Positions 19,771 to 32,559 of a stretch of DNA of 64,000 bases are shown here, one piece after another. Each line of letters starts with the position of its first letter. The stretch's first letter is position 1. Below the pieces are notes generated by a model. The model was not told the origin of the DNA. It saw only the letters and a list, made by a program, of their open reading frames with translations, and did no database searches. This DNA is from Corticium candelabrum (Eukaryota; Porifera; Homoscleromorpha; Homosclerophorida; Plakinidae). The DNA is taken from contig NC_085093.1 of the NCBI RefSeq assembly GCF_963422355.1, positions 6,066,325-6,130,324 on the forward strand, given 5' to 3'. A program made the position numbers and the translations under genes.

Positions 19771-20600
19771 CAAGCGTAGTGCCTAATGGGGCACCTCTGG
19801 CTGACTGAGAATAACCAAAAATTAGACGGCAAGCGACAAGAGTATATATAGAACTAGGTAAAGGCAAACTTAGAGGAAGGTATATCCGGGAGTTTAGAGA
19901 AAATCGCGTTAGCATATAATTGCTCTTTGGCAAAGTTGCCGTACCTACTTGATCAATCTCTGGTTTCTAAGTCATATTACACGTCGTTTCAACTCAGATC
20001 GTAATCGCTGAGATAGAGCATGCATTTGTAGAACAAATTGACTAGTAATACAATAGTTATGGTGGTGAAATGTACAATAGTTATGGTAGAGAAACGTAAG
20101 TTCGTTTTCATTGATCTTTTGATGTGATTTTAGAATGAGTGAGACATACACCAAACTGGATAGAAGACTTGAGACAGTTGTGACGAACAACGAAATTGAT
20201 TGAAGTAGAAAGTCTTTTAAATCAAGGAGCTTCAACTGATGCGAGTAATGGTGATGTATGTGTTATTGACGCAGTGACTCAATTTTATTGTTTATTGATA
20301 ACAACTCACTGTATTGAGGCTTGCGCAAGTTTGAAATAGCTGGCGCGGCAAACACAGCGCGCGGTTTGACTTAATGGCACCCACCCACGCCTATGGCAAA
20401 GTCAGTCCAGTACTAACGTCTTATCATACCATTTCTTTCGGGTTTACTCTACTATACTGTAATAGCAATACTTTTAAGTGTAATATTGTTATACAAATGA
20501 GTTGTTTTGCAGCAATTTTCTGGAAATACTTTCCAAAGACACTAGCAGGTCCAGCAATCTCGTGATAACAGATGTAGAGTGTAGGGTGCTTACAAAAAAG
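19771..20600. repeat. Repeat family R, fuller copy 1
   Basis: This matches 26,235-27,180 block by block, starting from 'gtgcctaa(t/c)ggggcacctctggct', through 'aggtatatccgggagttta' and 'aatagttatggt', to 'ttgcgtccacaaataccgt'. No protein was recognised. It is directly followed in both copies by Gypsy RNase H sequence, so repeat and Gypsy text were duplicated as one block. Confidence 0.75.
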
Positions 20601-20619
20601 CGACAAATTTGCGTCCACA

Positions 20620-22250
20620 AATACCGTGTACCATAGCTACCGTGCACCATACCTACCGCATTCGCCATATCCAAGCGGTTCCACTATGTAAAGTGGCTGC
20701 GGTTTCAACAGCACTGCCGAGCAGAAACCAACTACACGCACCAGGAAAAGGAGGCTTTAGCCATCGTGTTTGGGTCAAGAAGTTGCAGGTGTACTTGTAC
20801 AGATGACGGTTTACTGTTATTACAGCTCATCAACAATTACTGAAGATCTTGGGACCTACATCGGTCACACCCACACTGGCCGCAGCTCGCCTCCACCGCA
20901 GGGACATTATTCTTTCGGCCTACCTGTATGATATTCGTTTCCTACCTCCCAGGAAAATGTGTGTGCTGATGCATTATCTAGACTTCCGATACAAAAGGGC
21001 CAAGCAAGTAGGAAGACAGTGTAGCCAAGGCAGAGGAGGCGCTACAGTTCGCAGTACATCAGGTTTCAAGTCTGCCCAGAAGGAAACAAGGAAAGATAAG
21101 GACCTTACACAAGTAATGGATTAAACATTAAAAGTACTAAGCGGTGAGAGCTATCCGTAGAACTAGGATATTTACTTTGGGGTACCCAGGTAGTGGTACC
21201 ACAATCATGAGACAAGAAGTTCTGAAGGAGCTACATTTGGAGCATTTGGGCATCTCCGGATGAAAGCACTATCCCGCACTTTGTTTCCGTGGCCCGGACT
21301 ACACGTGGATTTAGCTCAACTCACCAGAAACTGCCCGATATGTAATATCACACCGTGGGAGCGAGTCCATATTTATTTTGCCCAGTTCAAGAGTGACTAC
21401 TATTTTTCATAGCAAATGATTATTCGAAACGGGTGGAAGTTGCTTACATGGGGAAGAACATCACAACAACATGTACAATCACTAAGCTGCGGAGTTTTTT
21501 TGTGTCCTGGCCTTACCTCGACTATTGGTAAGCGACAATGCCCTACAATTTGTGAGTACGTAATTTTCGCAATTCATGATGGAAACGGAATTCGGCACAA
21601 AAGAGTGCCACCATATCACCCAGCTTTGAATGGCATGGCCGAAAGAATGATTCAGAAGCAAAACAATGGTAGTTAAAGCAGAATAGTGCAAAGGCACACA
21701 CAACAGGGAGGAGTCATCACTCGAGTAATTTTCTTCTGTCATATCAAACTCCTCACTCAACAACAGGTGTTAGGGCCGCAGAACTCGCAAAAGCTTCGTA
21801 CTCGTCTGGACCTAATAAAACAAGGACTGGTAAGAGATTGCGGAACAAACAGGAATGGACCCCCAACCCGAGCACGAGAAACAGAGACATAGAACCGGGT
21901 GACGCAGTGTGGTTTATGAGTGTTGGGACCAGAGCACGTTTAAATGGGTGCAGGGAAGCGTCGTACAGTGGTTGGGCCCTAAAGCTTGTATTGTTTGAGT
22001 GAATGGAGGCACTCGTCATGTCCACCTTCATCATTTGGGGAAGGCAAGTAAAAGAGCCGTTCATACGCAAATTGGGATATCAGACCTTCCCACACCGATA
22101 GTCCAAGGAACGTCGCAAGTGATTCGTCCTGTGAAGATGTACATACAGAGGGCGAAAAACTCGAGGTACAGTACCATCAGCGCCAGAACGTCGTTACCCT
22201 AGTCGGGAACACAAACGACCGCTTCGTTACCGTCAGGACTAGACATTAAT
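20620..22250 (+). pseudogene. Gypsy pol remnant: RNase H, integrase and C-terminal tail
   Basis: RNase H starts with TNYTHQEKEALAIVF. An integrase zinc-binding block follows (EALSRTLFPWPGLHVDLAQL-like, with RNCPICNITP). Integrase-core text VPPYHPALNGMAERMIQK contains the NGxAER motif with its Glu, and a tail (HVHLHHLGK) lies near 22,000. At least six stops or frameshifts are present. Reverse transcriptase and gag are absent. The first 850 bp are shared with the copy at 27,183-28,058, but this copy extends further 3'. Confidence 0.8.
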
Positions 22251-22989
22251 AATGTTAAGTGACTTCTCCAAGGAGGAGAGAGATTGCAGTATTTGGAATG
22301 TCTGGACTGCGAGTCGGGCATGCGTAGTGTCTGTTCTAGCGAGTAGCTAGTTGTAGACGCCTGTACTCAAACACATAACAAGCTGCCTTCTCAGTTATTT
22401 TTCAGTAGTCCTCTTATAGCCATGACTGACACAATTCGTTGAGAACATATTGAATGTCAAGAACAGTTCACATATCTCTGCCTTTAGATACAACCAAAAT
22501 ATATATTTACATGAGCACTTATTAATCTCGTTAGGCAATCGAGACATTACCACTGCAAACTGGGCCATTACCATACATCGATCCTTTGTTGCAGAGCCTT
22601 TTGTCATCCATCAGTAGTCGCCTACTATCGACAAGTCCAAGAAAGTCAATAATTTTAGTTTGGGAAAGGCAAAGGTAGTAGAGCTATACTAATTCCTGTC
22701 TCCTGCAGAAAATTACCAAGTTTGAGTACGCCATCCAAGCCTACAGCCTGGTTTACAATATGACGCCGACACCCAGCTTAGCGTCAACCCTCAAAGACAC
22801 CGCCTCGACGTCGGCGGCATCCTTTGATGTCGACGCCGACGTCGACGCTGAAATAGAATTCATTTGATTCATTTGATTCATAGAATTCAACCGTCACATA
22901 CAATGTCTTCAACAAATAGTCCCTGCCTGGGATGAAGGCAAACACGTACACCGTAAACTATACTTGTCAAGACAGTTGATGTTACTTCA
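22251..22989. other. No recognised gene; GTCGACG-rich stretch
   Basis: At 22,758-22,850 the words gacgccgac, gtcgac, gacgtcgg and gtcgacgct recur in both orientations, followed by 'attcatttgattcatttgattcat'. This looks like a decayed inverted-repeat or terminal region of an element, possibly the 5' side of the hAT remnant that follows. Confidence 0.4.
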
Positions 22990-25250
22990 ATTGCAACAGA
23001 TGCTTCCTTGCTTTCTGTGACTGACATCCCTGTAGATGATCAATGCTGTGACCTAAAATGTTCTACCAGCCTGCAGCCTGGATCTACAAAAGTAGATGTG
23101 AATACTGCCTATCCAAACATTGTGCGCAAAGATATTGCTGGAAAATCAATTGATGTAACAGTATCATTGAAAATACCGATTACAACCCTGTGGTTGGTAA
23201 ATATGTATCCAGACATAACAAAGGTACGCTCTTCAAGATTAAGCTACCACCAAAAATTATAAAGAGGGAAGACAAAAAAAGGAGCAGACTTAGTGACAGG
23301 TCTTCCTGCCAAAAGAAAGAAGAAAGATTGTCCGGGTCCTGCAGCATTTCGCAAGAATTGTGGCTTACGAGCTACTAAAGAGTCACAAGAAGCCTCGGAA
23401 CGATCACGTATTTCCAACACAATACCTTGGTGGTTGTAATCGCTCTTTCCGGCAACTGTGGCTGACGGAGCATTCTGCATTGCTTGTGCGATCTTTAGTG
23501 CACCTCTTTCGAGAGGCAAATTTGTAGCACAACCTTTCCGTGCGTGGCATAAGACAAGCGAAAAGGCAAAGAAGCACGAGCGATGCTTGTACCATCAAAG
23601 TGCTGTGGAGCAAGGTGATCGATTGGTTCAAGCAGTTGAATGTCCACAAACCAGCGTAGTTGCCCAAGTTGATGCTTGCAAAGCTGCCAACATAGAACGC
23701 AACCGCAAAGTACTCAAGTCCATTGCTAGCGCTGTGTTGTTCTGTGGCAGGCAATGCATTGCCCTTCGGGGAGATGACAAAAAAATTGACATGCATGAAA
23801 CGTCTGTTTCTGGAAACCCAGGAAATATTCTTGCTCTTCTCAGGTTGTCGGCTGTTCATGACAATGTGTTACGTAGTCATTTGGAAGTTCCTGCATTGAG
23901 ATATGCTACATACCTCTCCCCTCAAGCTCAGAATGAACTGATCGAGGTGATTAGAAAGTACATAATTTTTCACGGCATTCTAGATGATTTGAATGCTGTA
24001 CCCTATTTTACAATCTTAGCTGATGGGGGTACGTCCCACAATGAAGAGCATCTTGCTCTCTGTGCCAGATTTGTCGATAAGAAGAAAGACGTCAGAGAAG
24101 AATTTTAAAGCTGGAAAGAATAACTGGTGATAAAAATTGCTGGTCATCCTAGAGTTCTTGGAAGAAAACAATATACCAGCAATGAACATGAGTGGCCAGG
24201 GATACGATGGCGTCAGTAACATGTCATCAGCTTCAGAAGGCGTTCAGGCACGTATCGTCATCAAGGCTCCTTTAGCTACGTATGTCCATTGCAATGGCCA
24301 TTGCCCCAATCTCGTAATCAGCAAGTCCTGTGCCCTACCTCAGGTACGCAATGTTATTGACCGCCTGCAGTATTGCTGCCGCTATTTCCGCAACAGCCCT
24401 AAACGAAGTAGTGTTCTTGAGCTTATAGTCACCCACAATGTGGATAAGTCAAAGAGAAAACCTCTTTTGGATCTCTGTAAGACACGTTGGGCTGAGCGGC
24501 ATGGTGCCTACCAGTATTCCTACCAAGCGTATGTGTTATTGTGGAGGCTCTTGAGATGATTGGATTCAAACACCACCTTGCTAAATATGGTAATATGTAT
24601 GCTGCTGATTGGGAATCAACAAGCCGAAGTGAAGTACAGCAAATTCTAGCCAGCATTACATCATTTGAATATATTGTTGTCTTTCTCACGGTGTATCAGT
24701 TTTTGTCGCACATGAGTGGCTTCACAGTAAAGCCCCAGAAATCGGCGCTTAATATTGCTGAGGCACATGAGATGGTTGTTGAAATTTCAAAGCTGTACCA
24801 ACGTGAACGAGAGAACATTGATGCCACCTTTGGTCTAATATATACTCAAAGTGTAAGGATGGCTGAGAAGATTGGAACCCCTACTACAATGCCACGCATA
24901 CCATCAAGGCAACAGCACCGCAACAATGCTGAAGCTTGCTACCCTTGGGAGTATTTCAAGAAAAAACGTAGCAATTCCCTTTCTTGACCACATTATTATA
25001 TCCATTAATCAGCGGTTTTCATAATCAGCGGTTTTCACAATCAGCAAATGTTGCTGATGCACTACTTGGCCTTGTCCCGAGTGTCCTATGCACAAAGAAA
25101 GTTAACCTTATAAACGCCATAAAAAGTATGAAGAGATCTGCCATCTTCTAAATTATTTGCGTTAGAGCTCAAGTGATGGAAGAATCGATACATGCCCATG
25201 TCACCGCAACTAAGGCCTGCACCTCCAGCAGCTGCAATCAAATACTGTGA
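22990..25250 (+). pseudogene. Decayed hAT transposase (DUF4371 type)
   Basis: Blocks in order: a TTF zinc-finger region (NRSFRQLWLTE-like in one frame, GAFCIACAIF in another), QCIALRGDDKKIDMHE, SGNPGNILALLRL, FTILADGGTSHNEEHLALC, MSGQGYDGVSNMSS, VHCNGHCPNLV and LLDLCKTRWAERHGAY. A helical C-terminal region then reaches RQQHRNNAEACYPWEYF. There is a stop at 24,108 and shifts near 24,130 and 24,545, and the text fades after 24,990. In the first catalytic block the usual ADE reads ADGG, and the dimerisation domain was not found. It belongs to the same broad group as hAT-1 and hAT-2 but is a different family. Confidence 0.82.
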
Positions 25251-26234
25251 CAGCGACAGTTTTCCAAAACATAAGGCGATACCGTACTAATCTAGACTAA
25301 AAAATACGTATTTTAGAATTGATTTAACGTGCAAGCTACTACGACTTATCTAAGTTGGTGCAAAAGATCAGCGCTGTTCCTCATTGGGAAACCCTTCAAA
25401 ATAATTTACTAGAGCGAGTACTTACCAATGGGAGATGGTTCGAAAGTCACGTAACAACTGTAATTTCAAAATTCTGAGCTGTTAATAAAACACCAGATTG
25501 ATTTAGCCAAGTTCATACAGCAGCGCGCGATTTTCGGCAGATTTATACTAGCAGTAGCCTGTCCTCAGCGGCATGCCACTCAGTTTGCCTTGTAAAATAA
25601 ATAAGATTTCTTGACGCGTAGCATTACAATATTCTCGCGGTGTGCCGGTTGTTGCCGCCTAACTGTACGGCATCTATTGTAACAAAAATATACTACACTA
25701 GCACTGTAGCTTAATTAACTTACAATATGTGCCTGGTGGATACAGTGGGACTGCTTCTTCAAAGGCCTGTATTTACCCCAATCTACTTTTTTGCCTAGAA
25801 GACAAATAAAGTTGGTCGAAACGAACTAATTGCCCGTCACATCAAACACAACATCTACAAATCGACATACAGCCGAACAAAGTAGTTTGAAATCTAAGCC
25901 CTAAACAATTTGAAATTTTGTGTGTATGTAATATGTATACGTGTCTAGATCATGCGGCACCATGAAGTGGTGGCAAGACGGGAGGGAAGGTATTTTCACT
26001 ACTTCAATTAAATTACGAAGTCATCAAGGATACGCGCGCGCAACCATAAACCACAAACTCCTCCGACAACGACCACTTCCCCATCATGTGTGCAAGATTA
26101 ATTAAAGAGAAGGGCAACAAAGAGGACGAAACGTCTGAGTTTGACTACAACAGTTCAGTATCCTCACCGACCTGTCTTTGCCACAAAACTCATAAAACAC
26201 AATCAGAAGAATCTCCTTTCACGAAACCTTACAG
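25251..26234. other. No recognised gene
   Basis: AT-rich sequence. An ORF at 26,086-26,307 (73 codons, start MCARLIKEKGNKEDETSEF) shows no known domain and runs into repeat R. Nothing else was recognised. Confidence 0.4.
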
Positions 26235-27180
26235 AAAAAAGTGCCTAACGGGGCACCTCTGGCTAGCTGAGAATAACCAAAAATTAGACAGCAAGCGACA
26301 AGAATAACCACAGAACTAGGTAAAGGCAAACTTAGAGGAAGGTATATCCGGGAGTTTACAGACTATCGCGTTAGCATATAATTGCTCTTCGGCAAAGTTA
26401 CAGTACCTATTTGATCACTCTCTGGTTTCCAAGTCATATTACACGTCGTTTCAACTCAGATTGTAACCGTTGGGATAGAACATGTATTTGTAGGACAAAT
26501 TGACTAGTAATACAATAGTTATGGTGATGAAATGTACAATAGTTATGGTAGAGAAACGTAAGTTTGTTTTCATTGATCTTTTGACGTCATTTTAGAATGA
26601 GTAAGACATAAATACAATAGTTATGGTGGTGAAATGTACAATAGCTATGGTAGAGAAACGTAGGTTTGTTTTCATTGATCTTTTGATGTCATTTTAGAAT
26701 GAGTGAGATATACACCACACTGGATAGAAGGCTAGTGACAGCTGCGGCGAACAACGCGGTTGATTGAAGTAGAAAGTCTTTTAAATTAAGGAGCTTCAAC
26801 TGATGCAAGTAATGGTGATTGATGTATGTGTTATTGACACAGCGGCTCAATTCTATTGTTTATTAGAAACAACTCACTGTATTGAGGCTTGCACAAGTTT
26901 GAAATAGCTGGTGCGGCAAACGCACCGCGCGGTTTGACTTAATGTAACCCTCCCACGCCTATGGCAACGTCAGCCCAGTACTAAAATCTTATCATACCAT
27001 TTCTTTCGAATTTACTCTACTATACTGTAATAGCAACACTTTAAGTTAAGTGTAATATTGTTATACAAATGATAGTTGTTTAGCAGCAGCTTTCTGGAAA
27101 CACGTTCCAAAGACACTGGCAGATCCAGCAATCTCTCGATAACAGATGTAGAGTGTAGGGCGCTTACAAAGCAGCAACAA
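26235..27180. repeat. Repeat family R, fuller copy 2, with an internal tandem duplication
   Basis: Matches 19,771-20,600. It is longer because a 102-bp unit beginning 'aatacaatagttatggt' is present twice in a row (26,509-26,610 and 26,611-26,712), while copy 1 has it once. Confidence 0.78.
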
Positions 27181-27182
27181 AT

Positions 27183-28058
27183 TTGCGTCCACAAATACCG
27201 TGCACCATAGTTACCGCATTCGCCATATCCAAGCGGTTCCGCTATGTGAAGTGGCCGCGGTTTGAACAACAACACTGCCGAGCAAAAACAAATTACGCGC
27301 ACCGGGAAAAGGAGAGTTTAGCCATCGTGTTTCAGGTCAAGAAGTTGCACGTGGTACTTGTACGGACAACGGTTTACTCTTATTACAGCTCATCACAATT
27401 ACTGAGGATCTTGGGACCTTCATCGGCCACACCCACGCCGGCCGCAGCTCGCCTCCACCGCAGGGACATTATTCTTTCGGCCTACTTGTATGATATTCGT
27501 TTCGTAACTCTCAGAAAAACGGGTGTGCTGATGCTTTATCTAGACTTCCGATACAAAACGGGCCAAGCAAGTGGGAAACAGTGTAGCTAAGGAAAAGGAG
27601 ACGCTCCAGTTCGCAGTAGATCAGGTGTCAAGTCTGCCCATCATAGCGCCTTGCATCGCGAAGGAAACAAGGAAAGATAAGGAACATAAACAAGCAATGG
27701 ATTAAACATTAAAGGTACTAAACGGTGGGAGCTATCCGTAGGACAAGGATGTCTACTTTGGGGTACCCAAGTAGTGGTACCACAATCATGCGGCAAGAAG
27801 TTCTGAAGGAGCTCCATTCGGAGCATTTGGGCATCTGCCGGATAAAAGAACTATCCCGCAGTTTGATTTCGTGGCCCGGACTACACGCGGATTTAGCTCA
27901 ACTCACCAGAAACTGCCCGATATGTTCTATCACACCGTGGAAGGGAGTGGATATTGATTTTGCCCAGTTCAAGAGTGACTACTAGTTCTTTATAGCAGAT
28001 GATTATTCGAAATGGGTGGAGGTTGCTTACATGGAGAACACCACAACAACATGTCCGA
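27183..28058 (+). pseudogene. Gypsy pol remnant (second copy of the 20.6-kb fragment)
   Basis: RNase H and integrase zinc-binding text nearly identical in order to 20,620-21,477: EKESLAIVFQVKKLH, then QEVLKELHSEHLGICRIKEL and LAQLTRNCPICSITPW. Here the His and Cys residues of the integrase HHCC block are readable (H-S-E-H ... C-P-I-C). Shifts and stops break it, and similarity to copy 1 ends at about 28,058. Confidence 0.8.
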
Positions 28059-28266
28059 GATCTGAAAATACAATTCTCTTGTTATTATTTCTTTAACTTC
28101 ATTATCTTAGCTTTCTTGCAGATGAGCGTCAATGTCCTGCATGAACGAGAAGTGACCAAAAAACTTCTTGGCTTGTCTGCCCAGAAACTTTGTCTACTAG
28201 TCACGTGAGAAGCGTAATTAAATTCCGAGACCGTTAGAGCTCAAACATTTACAGAGTTTACGTTTC
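28059..28266. other. Boundary region, possible 5' LTR end of the next Gypsy element
   Basis: No gene recognised. A PBS-like TGGCGACTGCAAATCAGGGA starts at 28,267 directly after 'gtttacgtttc', as expected just downstream of an LTR. A matching 3' LTR end was not located. Confidence 0.35.
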
Positions 28267-30241
28267 TGGCGACTGCAAATCAGGGACTTGCTAACACGCG
28301 ATTTGGCACTGCGCATCTGACTGCTTCCGTCCGTAGTCTTTTCTTTGAGCTGTTCTGTCGTCGTTTTATTTCGTTGAGTGATATTGACAAAATATCTCCG
28401 AACCTAGGATTCTAAAATCAATAGCAGAAATCATTAAGCCCAGTTTTGCAGAACTTGACAAAGATGATCTACTCAAGCGCTGCCTACGTGGAAGAACAAA
28501 CTTGGTGATGATGGGCTAGAACAGCCTGTTGCATTTGCATCCCGAACTCTGTCACCTGCTTACAAAAAGTACGCGGAAATGGACAGGGAGAGACTGGCGA
28601 TCTTCTTTGCCTTGAAGAGATTCTTAGTATTTGTATGGTAGAAGATTCGTTCTAGAAACCGATCATAAACCACTACTGGGAATGCTAGGAGAATCAACCT
28701 TATTGTCACCGATGGCATCAGCCCGTATACAAAGATGGGCTAGTCTTCTCTCCTGCTATCACTATCAACTGAGATACAAGGCAGGCAAGGATAATGCCAA
28801 TGCAGATGTTTGCAGTCAATTACCTGTACAGGAGACCGTACTAGAGCCGAAACAGTACACTTGATTCAAAGTATTCAATCTTTCCCGTGACAGCGGAGCA
28901 ATATTAGTAGCTGGACGAGACGTGACAAAGTATGATCACGAGTATATCAATATCTGTTGCATGGTTGGCCAAAAGGACATATATCGACTGAGCTGCTACA
29001 ATACAAACGTCGAGAACACGAGTTGTCTATTGAGAGGAGAAGCATACTGTGGAGGTATCATATAGCATGACAGTCACCCTGGAATGGCCCGAACGAAAGC
29101 ACTAGCTAGAACTATTGTATGATGGCCTCTGGTAGATCAGGATATTGAAAGGGTGGTTAACAATTGTACACTTTGCCAGGAACAGCAGAACCCATCCCCC
29201 TAGCACCAATACACTTATGGACTTGGCCAGACCGCCCTTGGACACGGCTTTACGCTGACTAAGCGGGCCCTTTTTAACGAAAAATTTTCCTTATTGTCAT
29301 AGACGCTCATTCAAAATGGATAGACGCTCAGATAGTACGTTCGGCAAACACAAAAGGAACAGTGGGACGTTTACGGTCAATCTTTGCAACACATGGCCTG
29401 CCCGAACTGATCGTCACAGAAAATGGGTCGATTTTCACAAGTCAGGAGTTCAAGAAATTTATGCAATTGAATTCTATTGATCATTTTTCGTCATATCACG
29501 ACTCGTCTAATGGTTTAGCCGCGGTACAAGTACTAAAGTTAGGTCTGACCAAAGAGAAAGTGGGACATTGGCTTGTTGTCTGGCCAAGGTACTGCACTGT
29601 TATAGAATTACACCCAATTCAACAACAGGGGTACAAGCAGCAGTGCTCCTCATGGGAAACACTTTCAGATCGCTTCTGGATGTCATACGTCCAAATACCA
29701 TGAAAGCAGTCCAGAAGAAATTTCATAATAGGAGACAACCAAGATACCAAGAATTCAGTAGTGGAGGCGGGGTGTTTTGTAGGAATTTTGGAAGAGGTGC
29801 GCGATGAATACCAGGGGTGGTAGTACCTCAAACGGGGCATCTCTCTTACACCATTAAATTGCCTGATGGCTGCATTGTAAGGCGACACCTTGACAGACTG
29901 AGAAGTCGACCAACAGTGGATGAGGTTGAGCAGTCACCAACCACGCCGGTTCCAGATCCTAGTCACGAGGATCATGGGTCAGGCGATCCTAAGATTCTAG
30001 ATGATAGTGAAGAACCTAAGGAAGAATATAAAGCAGGAAGTGAACCGCAACACATTTCTCAAGACAATTCTGAGTCAAACGGAGACAACAAAGATACAGA
30101 AGCAACCTCAACTGGGTGACGTCGGTCAAGCCAGGTCAGGAAAGCTCCTACTACACGGGACTAATAGGAATCGGACGGTGTTGTGTTTTACAGTGTTGGT
30201 GTATTAGAGTTATCTCAAAACTGTTAGGGGAAGGGATCTCC
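28267..30241 (+). pseudogene. Gypsy element: RNase H, integrase and C-terminal region, disrupted
   Basis: RNase H: LEQPVAFASRTLSPAYKKYA, then RRFVLETDHKPLLGMLGE and GKDNANADVCSQLP. Integrase zinc-binding block: HDSHPGMARTKALA with NCTLCQEQQN. Core: IVIDAHSKWIDAQI (first Asp kept), VTENGSIFTSQEF (the second Asp reads Glu), and NGLAAVQVLK where the third acidic residue is lost. A C-terminal chromatin-type tail follows (LSYTIKLPDGCIVRRHLDRL) with an acidic, Ser-rich end. A purine tract (aggggaaggga) at about 30,225 precedes a TGTAGTGG start at 30,242 that may begin the 3' LTR. The integrase is inactive by sequence. Confidence 0.82.
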
Positions 30242-30888
30242 TGTAGTGGACTGTACGTATCAAGGAGTTTTAGTCCTGGTCTGGTTTTGTCAATTGTTAT
30301 TGTTATTGGATCTAGAGGTTCTATTGATGCACTCCTTCCCTTTCTTGATACTATCTCTATCTCTCAACTGTTGTCAACAACCATAGAACTGACAACTGAA
30401 GAATCACTTAAAATATGGCTATCCAGAAACAATCTGTAGTTCTGTTTATTGTAGTCTAGTTATTTTAGTTATACGTTAGTTGTTACAGCTTTGACTGTTA
30501 CTTTTTTGGCGCCGCATTATTGCTAAGGTGGAAATAAGTAGTGAAAGTCGCAAAAATTGCTCTTTTAGATTATTTTACATCTGCAAACTACAGCATATTA
30601 CCTTAAACAGAGCAAAATATCTGCGTCGTATCTCGTTATTAGTGTCCCAAAAATATTTGAATGCGGCTACCTGTAACCGCAAGGCATGTTGCGAAGTCAC
30701 ATGACTACGATAATTCGAATTTCGGAGGCGTAGAAAGCCGAGAAAATGGCAGAAAACAACCAGATACGTACCCATGGCCGAGCTTTCGACATTGTGACGT
30801 CATTGTGATGTTTATATGCATATAAACGATGATGCGCTATGAGATCCTGTCAGATCTGTGTATCGGCTGTTTCATTTGTGTACTTATC
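30242..30888. other. Possible 3' LTR, then no recognised gene
   Basis: The first 200-300 bp after the purine tract may be a Gypsy LTR, but its 5' partner was not found. The rest is anonymous up to the ATG of the Mutator-like gene at 30,889. Confidence 0.35.
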
Positions 30889-32368
30889 ATGTCGTTCCAA
30901 CGTAAACGTCGGTTTCGTGGGAAACAGTACAGCAACTTTAAGAAGCCGGCAGTGCAGTTGTCGCGTTTAGCAGCGAAGCTGACTGACGCGTCATACGAGA
31001 CGGCGTCATCATCGCATTCCGGCCTCGAGGGCTACCGCATCGTCGACATGAACACGTTAGCAGAGTTTTTGGCGGCAACAGTTGTTTGCAACAAGTGCCA
31101 TGGACAGGTTACATCGTCTGAAGATGAAGATCAACGGATGGGATTGGCGTCCAAGCTCGCGGTGACGTGTCGAAAGTGTCAACACAAAGAGCAGAGCTGC
31201 ACGAGCAAGAATATCAACAGCAGTGCTATGGATGTCAATAGGCGCATGGTTTTGGCTATGAGACTGGTTGGCTGTGGACTCGAAGAGCTCAAGCATTTCT
31301 GTTGCACAATGAACATGTCAGGTTCCTTTTCGAAATCGTCCTACTCTGGTCACGGGACCGTACTTCGGCGTTGTGGCAAAGAAGTAGACAAGAGCATGAC
31401 AAAGGCCGTGGACGACACCAGGCACCTTTACGGAGCAAATCCAGACGGTACAGTTGACATTAGGGTGTCTGCTGATGAAACCCGACGGAAGAGAGGCTAC
31501 TCATCTTCCATGGTGTAGGCATGCTCATTTCAATTGTTTCCGGGAAAGTGGTCATCATATCCGTCAAGTATTCATACTGTCGTGCCTGCACCATGTGTCG
31601 AAGAAGGCACTGCAGACTATGATGATTGGCTCTTAAAACATGTGCTAGAATGCCACAAGAACTACAGCGGTTCATCAGGTGGAATGGAGGTGTCCAGTAT
31701 GATCGACTTGTTCAAGGTCTGCGGCCATACGGCAAGTAAGATATGTCGCATACCTCGGAGATGGAGATAGCAAGGCCATCAAAGGAATGAATGATTCACT
31801 ACCATATGGCCCAGATCTCTTGGTCGAAAAGCTGGAGTGCATAAAACATATGACCTAAAGAATGTATGCTCGCCTGGAAAAAATAAAATCTGACAACAAA
31901 GGAAAGAAGCTGGCTGATGGAAAGGGACTGGATGGGAAAGGAAGACTTACTCAGCCTGTAATAAAAGAACTGCAGATGTATTATGGGAGAACAATAAGAG
32001 AAAACCAGGCGAGCTTAGAACAGATGAAGACAGCCATCTGGGCAACATATTACCATCGGTCATCAACTGACAATAATCCGCAACATCATCACTGCCCAGA
32101 TGGCGAGGACACATGGTGTAAATATAATACGGACGCCTCCTCCTATATCCATCATGACGCCATCCCAGAACCGATTGCAGCTATCATCAAGCCAGCCTAT
32201 GAGGAGCTCACCAGTGACAACCTATTGAACAAGTGCCTATACGGCGGCACATCAAATGTGAACGATGTGTTTAATAATATTTTATGGAAGATAGCTCCAA
32301 AGTCAGAATTCTCTGGGCTTCCAACTTTGGCGCTATCCTCCTATTTAGCTGCAATTCGGTTTAATTAA
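30889..32368 (+). pseudogene. Mutator-like transposase, copy 1
   Basis: The ATG at 30,889 starts MSFQRKRRFRGKQYSNFKK. Blocks of the animal Mutator-like transposase family follow in order: RIVDMNTLAEFLAATVVCNK with CHGQV, GLASKLAVTCRKC, NRRMVLAMRLVGCGLEELK, RVSADETRRKRGYSS, CHKNYSGSSGGMEV, AYLGDGDSKAIKG and CPDGEDTWCKYN. The end reads NVNDVFNNILWKIAPKSEF and LPTLALSSYLAAIRFN. The acidic residues expected in ADE/VDG, GDGDS and NES-type motifs are partly altered: the last reads NVNDVF. A frameshift near 31,520-31,600, another near 31,740 and a stop at 31,856 break it into four pieces. Confidence 0.82.
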
Positions 32369-32559
32369 AGTGGTACACCCTAGCCATCACAGCTAGAACT
32401 CGCGAATTTCCCGATCTCCCAGAATCTAGTAGCAATGTGCACAAAAACAAGCCTAACCATTCAGTTAGCTAACCATGTAAGCGCATCTTCCAATATTGCT
32501 GCTGCTCGAAGATACAGAAGGTTTAGAAAGACATCTTTGATGACGGTGGCGTTCGCCGA

